From: Adhaeribacter rhizoryzae
GTDB lineage: Bacteria; Bacteroidota; Bacteroidia; Cytophagales; Hymenobacteraceae
Assembly (NCBI RefSeq): GCF_008629685.1
Contig: NZ_VWSF01000014.1
Span: forward strand, 62,001 to 126,000
Length of the DNA: 64,000 nt
Reading direction: 5' to 3'
Under the pieces are notes generated by a model, which did no database searches, was not told where the DNA came from, and was given only the letters and a program-made list of their open reading frames with translations. Positions 34,493 through 42,637 of this stretch are shown in pieces. Each line of letters begins with the position of its first letter. Positions within the stretch are counted from its first letter, which is position 1. Both the position numbers and the translations under genes were made by a program.

Positions 34493-35914
34493 TTAATTAG
34501 CGAATCTTTCCCGAACAGCGTTGTAAGTAGCGCCGCGGCTCCAGTTATCCTGGTATAAAGTATTGGTATTTTGGCCGGTCCCGGTGCTGGCATCGCCGTT
34601 GCCGCGGTACAAACCGTGCTGAATATAGCAACCGGTGGTAAAGCCGTTTACACCATCTTTCACAAACGGCACATCGTAACCGGCTTCAATCTGGTTAATA
34701 TTGGGCGTCCACTGCAAGGTTGGAATATTTAGAAGCGATAGCACTTTGGTAAACTCGGCCTGACCTTCTAAGCGGTGCCACACTTCGAAAATACCGGTAG
34801 CATCGGGCCGGAATTTAACCCGCACAATAAAGTCGTGCCATTTGCCTTTGCTTAAGTCGTTTAAGATGGTAAAGCTTTCGCCGTACTCCGCAGGCCACCA
34901 CTTTTCAATATTGCCGGAATTAAAATCTACCTGTACTTGGTTGGCGCGGGCATTAAAAGCAATGGGCGGCGAAATAGTGGTGTGGGCGTGCCACTGCATA
35001 AATATTCCCCAACGGTAAGGTTCGGTCCAGTCTTCCGGAAATAAAGTAGACCAGCCGTAATAATATTCATCGTTCAGGGCTTCGCGCTTATAATTCCACA
35101 ACGATACTTCGGTGCGTTCGCCGCTGGTGCAGCCGCCCGCTGGCTTACAATACTGGTCGCCGGGCCGTACCACAAACTTAGCCGCGTATTTGCCCTGGCG
35201 CACCGGCGAAGTTACCACCGAAAACTGAGCTGCCCGATCTTTCGCAATCAGGCCCCCATCCCACTGGCTCCAATCACCGGTTTCCCAATCGGCTACCAGG
35301 TTAGCAGTGCCATCGTCGGGTGTTGTAGTGTCGGGTAATTTGTGTTTGTCCCAGCCCCAAACTTCTACTTCGGTATAACTGTTCCACTGGCTCTGGCTGT
35401 TTCCGTGGCCAATAATGCGCACAAAACGGCCTTTTAAATCGTCGAAATCAAACGTTTGGAGGTGCACGTTATTAGGAGCACTATTCTGGTTGGCCAGCAC
35501 AATTTCCCACTTCTTTTCTTTGGTTGTATCCGAAGAAACGGCAATATCGAAATTAGAGGTGCGGGTAGCGCTGCCGCTCGTATGGAAGGCAATATTTACA
35601 TGGGCAATGGTGTAGCGTTTACCCAGGTCGAGGGTAATATACTGCGGGTTGCCCAAACCCGACCAGCGTGTAGATAAACTGCCATCTACGATTTTTTCTT
35701 TGGTATTTACGCCATCAATAGCCGCCGGAGTAGTAACCATTTCGCCGGGCACTACTATTTTAAAAGGCGGAAATTTAAAGGCATTCTCGGTTACTGACTG
35801 CCCCGAAACATCCTTCGCAATAACTAAATCTTCTTTTTCTTTACAAAATGTGGTTAAGACCATTATCCAAACCAGCAGAAACGAAGTAATTCTGAAACGT
35901 TGTAAATTTTTCAT
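34493..35914 (-). CDS. Secreted polysaccharide lyase with F5/8-type carbohydrate-binding domain
   Basis: A 473-residue exported protein. The signal region ends near TTFCKEKED, where Cys23 could be lipidated. Residues about 55-190 form a discoidin (F5/8 type C) domain (DGSLSTRWSG, GNPQYITLDLGKRYTI, GRFVRIIGHGNSQSQW). Residues about 205-470 resemble the heparin-lyase-I-like polysaccharide lyase fold: NLVADWETGDWSQWDG, GERTEVSLWN with the usual basic/acidic active-site pair, FMQWHAHT with candidate catalytic His, and YIQHGLYRGN near the end. Substrate is unknown. Two direct repeats of a TGTGCTCGNACA-type site lie about 105-150 bp upstream and may be an operator. Confidence 0.82.
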   Translation of the reverse strand: MKNLQRFRITSFLLVWIMVLTTFCKEKEDLVIAKDVSGQSVTENAFKFPPFKIVVPGEMVTTPAAIDGVNTKEKIVDGSLSTRWSGLGNPQYITLDLGKRYTIAHVNIAFHTSGSATRTSNFDIAVSSDTTKEKKWEIVLANQNSAPNNVHLQTFDFDDLKGRFVRIIGHGNSQSQWNSYTEVEVWGWDKHKLPDTTTPDDGTANLVADWETGDWSQWDGGLIAKDRAAQFSVVTSPVRQGKYAAKFVVRPGDQYCKPAGGCTSGERTEVSLWNYKREALNDEYYYGWSTLFPEDWTEPYRWGIFMQWHAHTTISPPIAFNARANQVQVDFNSGNIEKWWPAEYGESFTILNDLSKGKWHDFIVRVKFRPDATGIFEVWHRLEGQAEFTKVLSLLNIPTLQWTPNINQIEAGYDVPFVKDGVNGFTTGCYIQHGLYRGNGDASTGTGQNTNTLYQDNWSRGATYNAVRERFAN

Positions 35915-36019
35915 ACGCCATTAATAAATTAGTTTAGTTGTTAAAAAATATTACTTTTTGTACTTACCAGCCTTAACTTATTAATTACATTTTACAATAA
36001 CAACAAAAATCAAATAAAA

Positions 36020-36065
36020 TGTGCTCGTACACACATGATTGATATATAAATGTGCTCGAACAACA
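36020..36065. promoter_or_regulatory. Direct repeats TGTGCTCGTACACA / TGTGCTCGAACAACA, candidate operator
   Basis: Two copies of an AAATGTGCTCG-containing site start 31 bp apart, about three helical turns, upstream of the lyase gene. The first copy is partly palindromic (TGTG ... CACA). This layout suits binding of a LacI- or GntR-type regulator, none of which is encoded in the window. The rest of the 35915-36183 gap is AT-rich with nothing else recognised. Confidence 0.45.
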
Positions 36066-36183
36066 TGAAAATAAAGATTAGCATTACCCAGAACTAGCTT
36101 GATTAAATTTATTTGTATTTATTAGATATTGCTTTCAAATCGGGTAGTTAAAACAAACCACCAGAATGGCTTTGCCGCGTGGC

Positions 36184-36389
36184 TTATACCAAATAGCATT
36201 TACTATCTGACATAGTACTTCTTTCTATTTGTCATCTTGAAAAGAACTATTGCTCAAAAGTTCTTACAGGTAACTCTAGTAGAGCGGGAATTACCTCCTT
36301 TACTTTCCAGATAATAGATGCTTTCAGCATGACAAGCAAGCTATTTTTATATTCTGATTCTGGAAGGTGATAATTACTATTTGGTATTA
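36184..36389. repeat. Dispersed repeat family C, copy 2 (MITE-like)
   Basis: About 206 bp bounded by inverted ends TTATACCAAATAG and CTATTTGGTATTA. Internal blocks TTGTCATCTTGAAAA, GTTCTTACAGGTAACT, AATTACCTCC and CAGCATGACA match the order in copy 1 at 27159-27359. Confidence 0.7.
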
Positions 36390-36497
36390 GCAGGCAGACA
36401 AAAAAGATTAAGTGCTTTTCGAAGGGGAAGCAAAATCAAAAGCAGCTAACCAGCAATTACTTTTAACAGATTATCAACGGGAGCAAGCGAAAGCGCC

Positions 36498-37607
36498 TTA
36501 AATTCTTACGCCTAACCGGTACTCAAAAATATCGGCTTTAATAAGATCGTGCAGTTTTAAACCGCCGGCCAAATACAGGTTTTTATGGAATTGCCATTTA
36601 ATTTCCAGGCGCTGGAAAGTACCGGCATCGGCTTTGTAAGGCCGGTAAATATACCAACCCACATGCGTACCCAAGGCCAAGTTGCCAAAATTTAGTTCGT
36701 GGCCGCCGGTTAAGGAAGCGCGCCGGATATCGGGTTTGGTACCAGCCGGTACGCGTGGGTCCCAGCCCCGGCGCGGAAATAAAGACGGATCGTAAAAACC
36801 TTCCAGGGCCAAAGCCAACGTACTTTTTTGGTTCAGGCGGCGCAGCGTACCCACGGCAATACTGTTTACAATATATTTATTTAAATCATTTTCGGCGCGC
36901 TGCTTTACCCCGACGCTGGTATTAATAAAAACAAAATTCTTTTGTGTTAGGGGCGGCTTGGGCTGGGTTTTAAATTGCAGTGCGGGTTGGTGGTAATAAT
37001 TGAGGCCCACGGTAGCTGTGGCAATATTTAAGCCCAGGTTAGGTTTAGTGTCGCCGCCATTAGAATAATGGTTTAAACCCACGGCGGTTAGTAACCCCAG
37101 GTGCGCACTTATTTTCCGGGTATATTCCAGGCGGGTTTGAATAACGGCATTAATATTATTGCTGATTACATTATTGGTGGGGTTTTGTTCAAAATTGTAC
37201 CGGTTACTTAAATAAGCCAGGCCCGTACCAAACCGGAAATAAACCGCGCTGTTATTTTTTTGCAGCACCGGCAAACTTAAATAAGGACTGAAAGCCCACG
37301 ATTGCCCCAGCACCGGGTTTTGGTATTGGAAGTAAGTAAGCGAAAGGCCGAAACGCGGATAGCGGTAAAGCTGTTGCCAATATTGGGTACCGGTGGTTTG
37401 TTTTTGTAAGTTTAACTCAAAGCCAATTGGGTGGGTGCCGGCAAAATGTTCTATTTTGGGCGTATGTACAATAACAGAACCTTGCTGCAGGGCGCCTCCC
37501 AAGATAAAAGGTTCCTGGTTTTGCGCTATACCTTTAAACCCTACCAACAGTAATAAAATTACTCCTAAGCCAAAACGGAAAAAACCTGAAAGCAAAGCCC
37601 GCATCAT
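36498..37607 (-). CDS. PagL-like lipid A deacylase / acyloxyacyl hydrolase family outer-membrane protein
   Basis: About 369 residues, outer-membrane beta-barrel. The motif GLNHYSNGGDTKPNLGLN near residue 178 corresponds to the catalytic His-Ser region of PagL-type lipid A 3-O-deacylases. The C-terminal strand ends in YRLGVRI. I chose ATG 37607 (MMRALLSG, signal peptide follows) over an in-frame ATG at 37646, because a TACCTTTG promoter element lies at 37622-37629, between the two. The size is larger than enterobacterial PagL and typical of Bacteroidota members. Activity on lipid A is inferred from family. Confidence 0.78.
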   Translation of the reverse strand: MMRALLSGFFRFGLGVILLLLVGFKGIAQNQEPFILGGALQQGSVIVHTPKIEHFAGTHPIGFELNLQKQTTGTQYWQQLYRYPRFGLSLTYFQYQNPVLGQSWAFSPYLSLPVLQKNNSAVYFRFGTGLAYLSNRYNFEQNPTNNVISNNINAVIQTRLEYTRKISAHLGLLTAVGLNHYSNGGDTKPNLGLNIATATVGLNYYHQPALQFKTQPKPPLTQKNFVFINTSVGVKQRAENDLNKYIVNSIAVGTLRRLNQKSTLALALEGFYDPSLFPRRGWDPRVPAGTKPDIRRASLTGGHELNFGNLALGTHVGWYIYRPYKADAGTFQRLEIKWQFHKNLYLAGGLKLHDLIKADIFEYRLGVRI

Positions 37608-37621
37608 TTTTAAATAATACC

Positions 37622-37629
37622 CAAAGGTA
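37622..37629 (-). promoter_or_regulatory. Promoter -7 element (TACCTTTG) of the PagL-like gene
   Basis: Exact TAnnTTTG match on the minus strand, 15-18 bases before the MMRALL start codons. It excludes the upstream ATG at 37646 as the start. Confidence 0.5.
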
Positions 37630-37912
37630 TTAAACAATTGGGGCACTTAAGTGTTATTACCAGTCAGGCTAAGCAACCCAAACCACTACAAAATTATTTT
37701 TGTACAAAAAAATAAATATTTTATAAACACCATACATCATCAATAAAATACTGGCATTAAGTAATATAATCGCTTAAACAAAATAAAATAAGCAATTAAA
37801 CGAAACAAAATTTATAAAATACGTATAGTATGCCGAATTACATTATGTTATTATAATACAAATTTTAAATTTATTACGCTTAACCAATATCTATTAATTT
37901 AAATTATTAACT

Positions 37913-38572
37913 ATGAAAAAGATTGTATTACTGCTAGTGGCACTGTTTAGTTTTTCGATTGCCCAGGCCCAGGTTAAACTAGGCATTAAAGGTGGTATAA
38001 ATTACTCTAATGTTGCCGGCAACCTCCAAGATGAAATTAACTACGACAACAAAGTTGGTTTTTTAGGGGGTGTAACTGCCAATATTCCGTTGGTGGGAGA
38101 TGGCTTCTTATCGCTTCAGCCCGAATTACTGTATTCTCAGAAAGGCTATCAATACCTGGATCAGGAAGTAACTATTAACAACGCAAAATACTCGTTAAAA
38201 GGAAAAAGAAACTTTAACTACCTGGATTTACCGGTACTGCTGCGGGTTAATGCCGCCGGTTTAATTTTTGAAGCCGGTCCGCAGGCATCTTATTTGCTGG
38301 CTATCCGGGATAAAACCGAAATGGAGAACGAAGGCACCGGCAACGACGACAAAACCCGGATGAAAATAGAAAAAGACAACCTGGCCGAACTGGAAATTGG
38401 TTATGTAGCCGGCGTAGGTTACCAAACACCAATGGGTGTAGGTATTGGTTTGCGTTACAACGGCAGCATTAACCATTTAGCCAAATCAGACCCCAATAAC
38501 GACGAATTGGTAAATGCCCGTCATTCGGCTTTTCAGTTGCAATTGAGTTATGTACTCGGTGGCAGTCGTTAA
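37913..38572 (+). CDS. PorT-like outer-membrane beta-barrel protein, paralogue 1
   Basis: A 219-residue barrel with a signal peptide ending SIAQAQ (about residue 20). Strands alternate in the usual pattern: VKLGIKGGINYSNVAG, GFLSLQPELLYSQKGYQY, YLDLPVLLRVNAAGLIFEAGPQASYLL and GVGIGLRYNGSINHLA. This is the outer-membrane beta-barrel type often annotated as porin family or PorT. Function unknown. It is about 60 percent similar by eye to the next gene and clearly a tandem duplicate. Upstream is very AT-rich, including the palindrome TTTTTGTACAAAAA at 37697-37710. Confidence 0.85.
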   Translation: MKKIVLLLVALFSFSIAQAQVKLGIKGGINYSNVAGNLQDEINYDNKVGFLGGVTANIPLVGDGFLSLQPELLYSQKGYQYLDQEVTINNAKYSLKGKRNFNYLDLPVLLRVNAAGLIFEAGPQASYLLAIRDKTEMENEGTGNDDKTRMKIEKDNLAELEIGYVAGVGYQTPMGVGIGLRYNGSINHLAKSDPNNDELVNARHSAFQLQLSYVLGGSR

Positions 38573-38620
38573 TTTAAATAAAAATACGGCCGGGATATAT
38601 TAAATATCCATCCAGAATAA

Positions 38621-38682
38621 ACCCGGCTGGCTCTAATTAAGTATCAGATAATAAACAGGATACATAAATGAGCCGGCCGGGT
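38621..38682 (+). terminator. Possible terminator with long loop after PorT-like paralogue 1
   Basis: Stem ACCCGGCTGGCTC / GAGCCGGCCGGGT, one G-T pair, separated by a 36-base AT-rich loop and followed by TTTTCTGTTTATT. The long loop makes it unusual; it may have been enlarged by an insertion. Confidence 0.5.
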
Positions 38683-38804
38683 TTTCTGTTTATTAACATA
38701 ATAGTAATAAATATTCTGAACCCTAACAGCCCTGTTTTACGATATAAGGCAGGATTTTTGTAATTCCTGTATTTAGAATTACAAACCATTAACAAATTAA
38801 AACT

Positions 38805-39449
38805 ATGAAAAAATTATTAATTCTCACTATTGCGCTTTTTAGCTTTTCGTTTGCTCAAGCCCAAAAAATTGGGATAAAAGCAGGTATTAATTATTCTAAT
38901 ATTGCCGGCGATTTAACCGACGAAGCCAACAACGAAGGTAAAGTTGGTTTTGTAGGTGGTATTGCCACCAGCATTCCGTTAGTAGGCGATGGCTTCTTGT
39001 CGTTGGCGCCGGAGCTTTTGTATTCGCAGAAAGGTTACCAGTACCGCGACGAAACGTTTAAAATTGGCAACAATACCATTAAACGCGAAGGCAGCCGCGG
39101 CTTTAATTACCTGGATTTGCCTGTGTTGTTAAAAGTTAATGCGGGCGGCTTATTCTTCGAAGGCGGACCGATAGCTTCTTATTTATTAAACATTAATGAC
39201 AAAACAAAAGAAAGCATTAATGACATTGAAAATAACAGCTACACCGAATTAAACAAAGATGGCTTAACCAAGTTTGAAGTTGGCTACGCCGCTGGTTTGG
39301 GTTTTATGGCCCAAAATGGCCTGAGCCTGGGCATTCGGTACAACGGCAGCTTTAACAAACTGGCCAACGATTACAATGGCAACGACCTGATGAATGCCCG
39401 TCATTCGTTATTCCAGGCTACTATTGGCTTTATGGTTGGCGGCAATTAA
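38805..39449 (+). CDS. PorT-like outer-membrane beta-barrel protein, paralogue 2
   Basis: A 214-residue barrel, signal peptide ending SFAQAQ (about residue 20). It keeps the same strand pattern as paralogue 1: IGIKAGINYSNIAGDL, GFLSLAPELLYSQKGYQYRD, FNYLDLPVLLKVNAGGLFFEGGPIASYLL and LSLGIRYNGSFNKLA. The differences are concentrated in the segment near residues 130-155, which is probably an extracellular loop. It is a tandem duplicate with its own intergenic region and terminator. Confidence 0.85.
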   Translation: MKKLLILTIALFSFSFAQAQKIGIKAGINYSNIAGDLTDEANNEGKVGFVGGIATSIPLVGDGFLSLAPELLYSQKGYQYRDETFKIGNNTIKREGSRGFNYLDLPVLLKVNAGGLFFEGGPIASYLLNINDKTKESINDIENNSYTELNKDGLTKFEVGYAAGLGFMAQNGLSLGIRYNGSFNKLANDYNGNDLMNARHSLFQATIGFMVGGN

Positions 39450-39466
39450 TTAGGCCTTTACTTAAT

Positions 39467-39504
39467 AAAAAAGCCGGCTGGTACTTTACCAGCCGGCTTT
39501 TTTA
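39467..39504 (+). terminator. Terminator of PorT-like paralogue 2
   Basis: Stem AAAAAAGCCGGCTGGTA / TACCAGCCGGCTTTTTT, 18 bases after the stop codon. Nearly identical in sequence to the terminator at 39675-39714, see findings. Confidence 0.85.
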
Positions 39505-39557
39505 TTGACTTTATTTTATACCACTATCAAATAGAAAATGGGCTTACATTATTGTTG

Positions 39558-39630
39558 TCATCCTGAGCTTGCCGAAGGATCTATAACAGCATTATAAAGT
39601 AGATTTAGATGTTTCGACAAGCTCAATATT
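39558..39630. repeat. GTCATCCTGAGC-type intergenic repeat fragment
   Basis: GTCATCCTGAGCTTGCCGAAGG and, 60 bases on, TTTCGACAAGCTCAATA form a degenerate inverted pair. This short palindrome type is common in Bacteroidota intergenic DNA. It lies between two near-identical terminators. Confidence 0.55.
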
Positions 39631-39674
39631 TTAAGTACATTAATTAGTATTAGCTTAAGTAGCACTGTACTAAA

Positions 39675-39714
39675 ATAAAAAAGCTGGCTGGTAAAGTACC
39701 AGCCAGCTTTTTTA
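39675..39714 (-). terminator. Terminator of the dipeptidase gene
   Basis: Stem AAAAAAGCTGGCTGGTA / TACCAGCCAGCTTTTTT, 15 bases after the dipeptidase stop codon (minus strand). Bidirectional in form. Confidence 0.85.
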
Positions 39715-39728
39715 TTGCCTTCTTTATT

Positions 39729-41090
39729 TTATTTGCTCATTTCGGCTAAATATTTAAAAAAGTACGGAATGGTTTCAATGCCTTTCAGGAAGTTGAAAAC
39801 ACCGTAATGTTCGTTAGGTGAATGGATAGCATCCGAATCCAGGCCAAAGCCCATTAGTACCGAATCTATGCCCAGTTCGGCTTTAAACATGGCTACAATG
39901 GGAATACTGCCGCCGCTGCGTACCGGAATAGGTTTCTTGCCAAAAGTTTGTTCAAAAGCCCGACTAGCCGCCTGGTAAGCAACCGAATTAGTAGGGGTAA
40001 CCACTGGTTCGCCGCCGTGGTGCGGCCTTACCTCCACTTTTACGCTGGGCGGTGCCAAACTTTCGAAATGCCGGGTAAATTTTTCGGTAATTTCTTCGGA
40101 AGTCTGGTTAGGCACCAACCGCATCGATATTTTAGCAAAAGCTTTAGAAGCAATTACGGTTTTAGCGCCTTCGCCAATATAGCCGCCCCAAATGCCGTTT
40201 ACATCCAGCGTTGGCCTAATAGAATTCCGCTCGTTGGTAGTATAACCCGCTTCGCCGTGTACATCGCCTAAATCCAAGGCCTTTTTATATTCCTCCAGGC
40301 TAAAAGGAGCTTTGGCCATTTCGGCCCGCTCTTCTGAAGATAATTCTTCTACGTTGTCGTAAAAACCCGGAATGGTAATGTGGTTGTTTTCGTCGTGCAA
40401 CGCAGCAATCATCTGGCACAAAATATTAATGGGGTTGGCCACCGCCCCACCGTATAAGCCTGAATGCAAATCGCGGCTCGGTCCGGTTACTTCTACTTCT
40501 ACGTAGCTCATACCGCGCAACCCGGTGGTAATAGAAGGAATATCGTTGGCAATAATGCCGGTATCCGAAATAACAATCACATCGGCCTGCAGCTTTTCTT
40601 TGTTCTGGTTTACGAAAATACCCAGGTTATTCGAGCCAATTTCTTCCTCGCCTTCAATCATGAACTTCACGTTACAAGCCAGTTCGTTTTGCCGCATCAT
40701 CATCTCGAAGGCTTTTATGTGCATATACACTTGCCCTTTGTCGTCGCAGGCACCGCGCGCGTATATTTTTTCGTCTTTAATAACCGGTTCAAAAGGCGGC
40801 GAGTGCCACAATTCATAAGGGTCGGCGGGTTGCACATCGTAATGGCCGTAAGCCAACACCGTAGGCAGCGCTGGGTCAATAATTTTTTCACCGTACACAA
40901 TCGGGTTGCCGGCGGTCTCGCAAAGTTCTACTTTATCGGCACCAGCCTCGCGCAGTTTCTCGGCAATAAATTCGGCGGCTTGCCGCACATCGCCTTTAAA
41001 CTTGGGGTCGGCACTTACCGACGGGATGCGCAGTAACTGCAATAATTCGTCTATAAATCGGTCTTTGTTTTCCTGGATGTAGTTGTTCAT
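39729..41090 (-). CDS. M20-family dipeptidase
   Basis: A 453-residue metallopeptidase, cytosolic, cleaving dipeptides or acylated amino acids. Metal-binding sites: VLAYGHYDVQPADP near residue 80, ARGACDDKGQVYMHIKAFE near 112 with the bridging Asp, IEGEEEIGSNNL near 147 with catalytic Glu, and VISDTGI near 175; the last His ligand is in DAIHSPNEHYG near 428. Length and spacing fit M20 dipeptidases of the CNDP type. No operon partner; the YfbM-like gene upstream has its own gap. Confidence 0.92.
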   Translation of the reverse strand: MNNYIQENKDRFIDELLQLLRIPSVSADPKFKGDVRQAAEFIAEKLREAGADKVELCETAGNPIVYGEKIIDPALPTVLAYGHYDVQPADPYELWHSPPFEPVIKDEKIYARGACDDKGQVYMHIKAFEMMMRQNELACNVKFMIEGEEEIGSNNLGIFVNQNKEKLQADVIVISDTGIIANDIPSITTGLRGMSYVEVEVTGPSRDLHSGLYGGAVANPINILCQMIAALHDENNHITIPGFYDNVEELSSEERAEMAKAPFSLEEYKKALDLGDVHGEAGYTTNERNSIRPTLDVNGIWGGYIGEGAKTVIASKAFAKISMRLVPNQTSEEITEKFTRHFESLAPPSVKVEVRPHHGGEPVVTPTNSVAYQAASRAFEQTFGKKPIPVRSGGSIPIVAMFKAELGIDSVLMGFGLDSDAIHSPNEHYGVFNFLKGIETIPYFFKYLAEMSK

Positions 41091-41164
41091 TTTATTTATC
41101 TATGTCCTATAATTAAGGTAAAGACTAAAATATTAAGTAATTATTGTGAGTAGCCTTAATATTT

Positions 41165-41656
41165 TTAATTAAGGAAGGTAATTACAGCTTCATTTCTTCC
41201 TGCTGCTTCTGAATAAACTTCTTGAACAGTTTTGAAGTAATCTGTTAAATATTCCAGATTATCTTCTTCATCCCAGATATTAGGATAAATTTCCAGTTCA
41301 CTCATTCTATTTGGATTGTAGTTTTTGCTTAATTCAGAGATGGTAATTTTTGATATTTCAGCATTTACTTCTTTTACTTGTTCTGGGGTTAAATATTGAG
41401 CTGGGCCATAGCCTAAGTCTTGGTCCTCATCTATAAATTGTCCACTAAATAAAACCTTAGCTAATGGATGACTAGAATTTTCTAAATTTTGTCCCGTTAA
41501 CAAAAAAAGGATACCTTCCCATGATTTATCTATGTCCACTAGATTAGGATCTTCGGCTTCGTCGTCATAGACTCTGTTTTCTAATAGTGAACTGTCTTGT
41601 AAATATTCTTCAAGTTCAGAACTAGTCACCCGAAGTAAGTTTCCTATCATACTCAT
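41165..41656 (-). CDS. DUF1877 (YfbM-like) protein
   Basis: A 163-residue cytoplasmic protein of unknown function. The N-terminus MSMIGNLLRVTSSELEEYL and KSWEGILFLLTGQ near residue 44 are characteristic of the YfbM/DUF1877 family. Its composition is acidic and more AT-rich than the flanking genes. It lies between the dipeptidase and plsY on the same strand with gaps of 74 and 77 bp. The initiator could also be Met3; the family pattern M-x-M-I-G is ambiguous. Confidence 0.85.
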   Translation of the reverse strand: MSMIGNLLRVTSSELEEYLQDSSLLENRVYDDEAEDPNLVDIDKSWEGILFLLTGQNLENSSHPLAKVLFSGQFIDEDQDLGYGPAQYLTPEQVKEVNAEISKITISELSKNYNPNRMSELEIYPNIWDEEDNLEYLTDYFKTVQEVYSEAAGRNEAVITFLN

Positions 41657-41733
41657 AATGCAACAATATTTATTTTTTAATATTTTAATTAACTGGTTCT
41701 TTATTAAGGTTAACTAAACATAACTGCTAGTAA

Positions 41734-42378
41734 TTACTTCCTCCCAAGAAAAGGAAGATTAGCCTTGCTTTCCTGACCTTGCATCAAACGATTAATATTT
41801 TTCTTGTGAGTAAACACTACCATAATAGAGAGAAGCACGCCAAAAACCAGTAAGAGCGGCTCATCGGGGTGGAAAGCGGGTAATAAAAGCAACAACGGGA
41901 AAGCAATGGCGGCAATCATGGAGCCCAGCGACACGTATTTGGAGATAAGTAAAACCACAATAAAAATACCCAGACAAATTAATGCAGCCGGCAGATGTAC
42001 GGCCAGCACCATACCCATGAGCGTAGCTACACCTTTACCACCTTTAAAGCCCACGTACACCGGAAAAATATGACCTAAAACGGCTAAGGCACCCATTATT
42101 AATTTAAACAATACCAGCTTATCATCCGGAATTAATTCCTGCATAACTAATATATTGGCGAGCGAAGTTGCGGCCCAGCCTTTAAAAATATCGAAAAGCA
42201 TCACAAAAGTACCCGGCTTTTTACCCAGTACCCGGAACGTATTGGTAGCGCCGGCGTTACCGCTGCCGTGTTGGCGCACATCAATCCCGTAAAACTTTTT
42301 GCCTACCCAAACGGCCGTGGGGATAGCACCAATTAAATAAGCAGCAATTAAGAAAAAGGCAATAATTAAAATATCCAT
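41734..42378 (-). CDS. plsY: Glycerol-3-phosphate acyltransferase PlsY
   Basis: A 214-residue inner-membrane enzyme that transfers an acyl group from acyl-phosphate to glycerol 3-phosphate, the first step of phospholipid synthesis. It has about five membrane helices. The conserved motifs are GSGNAGATNTFRVLGKKPG near residue 38, the phosphate-binding FKGGKGVATLMG near 109, and FTHKKNINRLMQGQE near 187. Length is normal. It is apparently monocistronic. Confidence 0.93.
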   Translation of the reverse strand: MDILIIAFFLIAAYLIGAIPTAVWVGKKFYGIDVRQHGSGNAGATNTFRVLGKKPGTFVMLFDIFKGWAATSLANILVMQELIPDDKLVLFKLIMGALAVLGHIFPVYVGFKGGKGVATLMGMVLAVHLPAALICLGIFIVVLLISKYVSLGSMIAAIAFPLLLLLPAFHPDEPLLLVFGVLLSIMVVFTHKKNINRLMQGQESKANLPFLGRK

Positions 42379-42588
42379 AAATATTATCTGAAAGGACTTA
42401 TACCTAATAAACGCAAATAAACCGGACTAGTAAATATTATGCGGGAAAGTTTAGCCCAAATATAGTAAAATACCAAACCCGAACCGGGCTGCAAATTATA
42501 ATTCCGTTCTAGGGTTCTTCGCAGCAACGCTCATTTTTCACCGCATTAACCAAAAGCTTTTGGCGCATATAAGCCTAGCGTCGGGCAC

Positions 42589-42616
42589 AAAAAAGCCGCT
42601 CTTACGGAGCGGCTTT
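42589..42616 (-). terminator. Terminator after the 1753-residue protein gene
   Basis: Stem AAAGCCGCTC / GAGCGGCTTT, five-base loop, followed by A/T-rich sequence; 22 bases after the stop codon of the large gene. Confidence 0.75.
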
Positions 42617-42637
42617 CTGTTTTGCAGAAGATAAATA

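Noticed and set aside
37608-37646. ATG 37646 as start of the PagL-like protein
   Set aside because: A TACCTTTG promoter element lies between it and the MMRALL start, so the message should begin downstream of it.
39558-39630. A third complete copy of family C
   Set aside because: Only a TTATACC-like start at about 39518 and a GTCATCCTGAGC palindrome are present; the internal block order and right end of family C are missing.
40464-41036. 190-residue open frame on the plus strand
   Set aside because: It lies entirely antisense to the M20 dipeptidase, whose motifs are intact; the antisense frame lacks any recognisable family and is a byproduct of codon bias.
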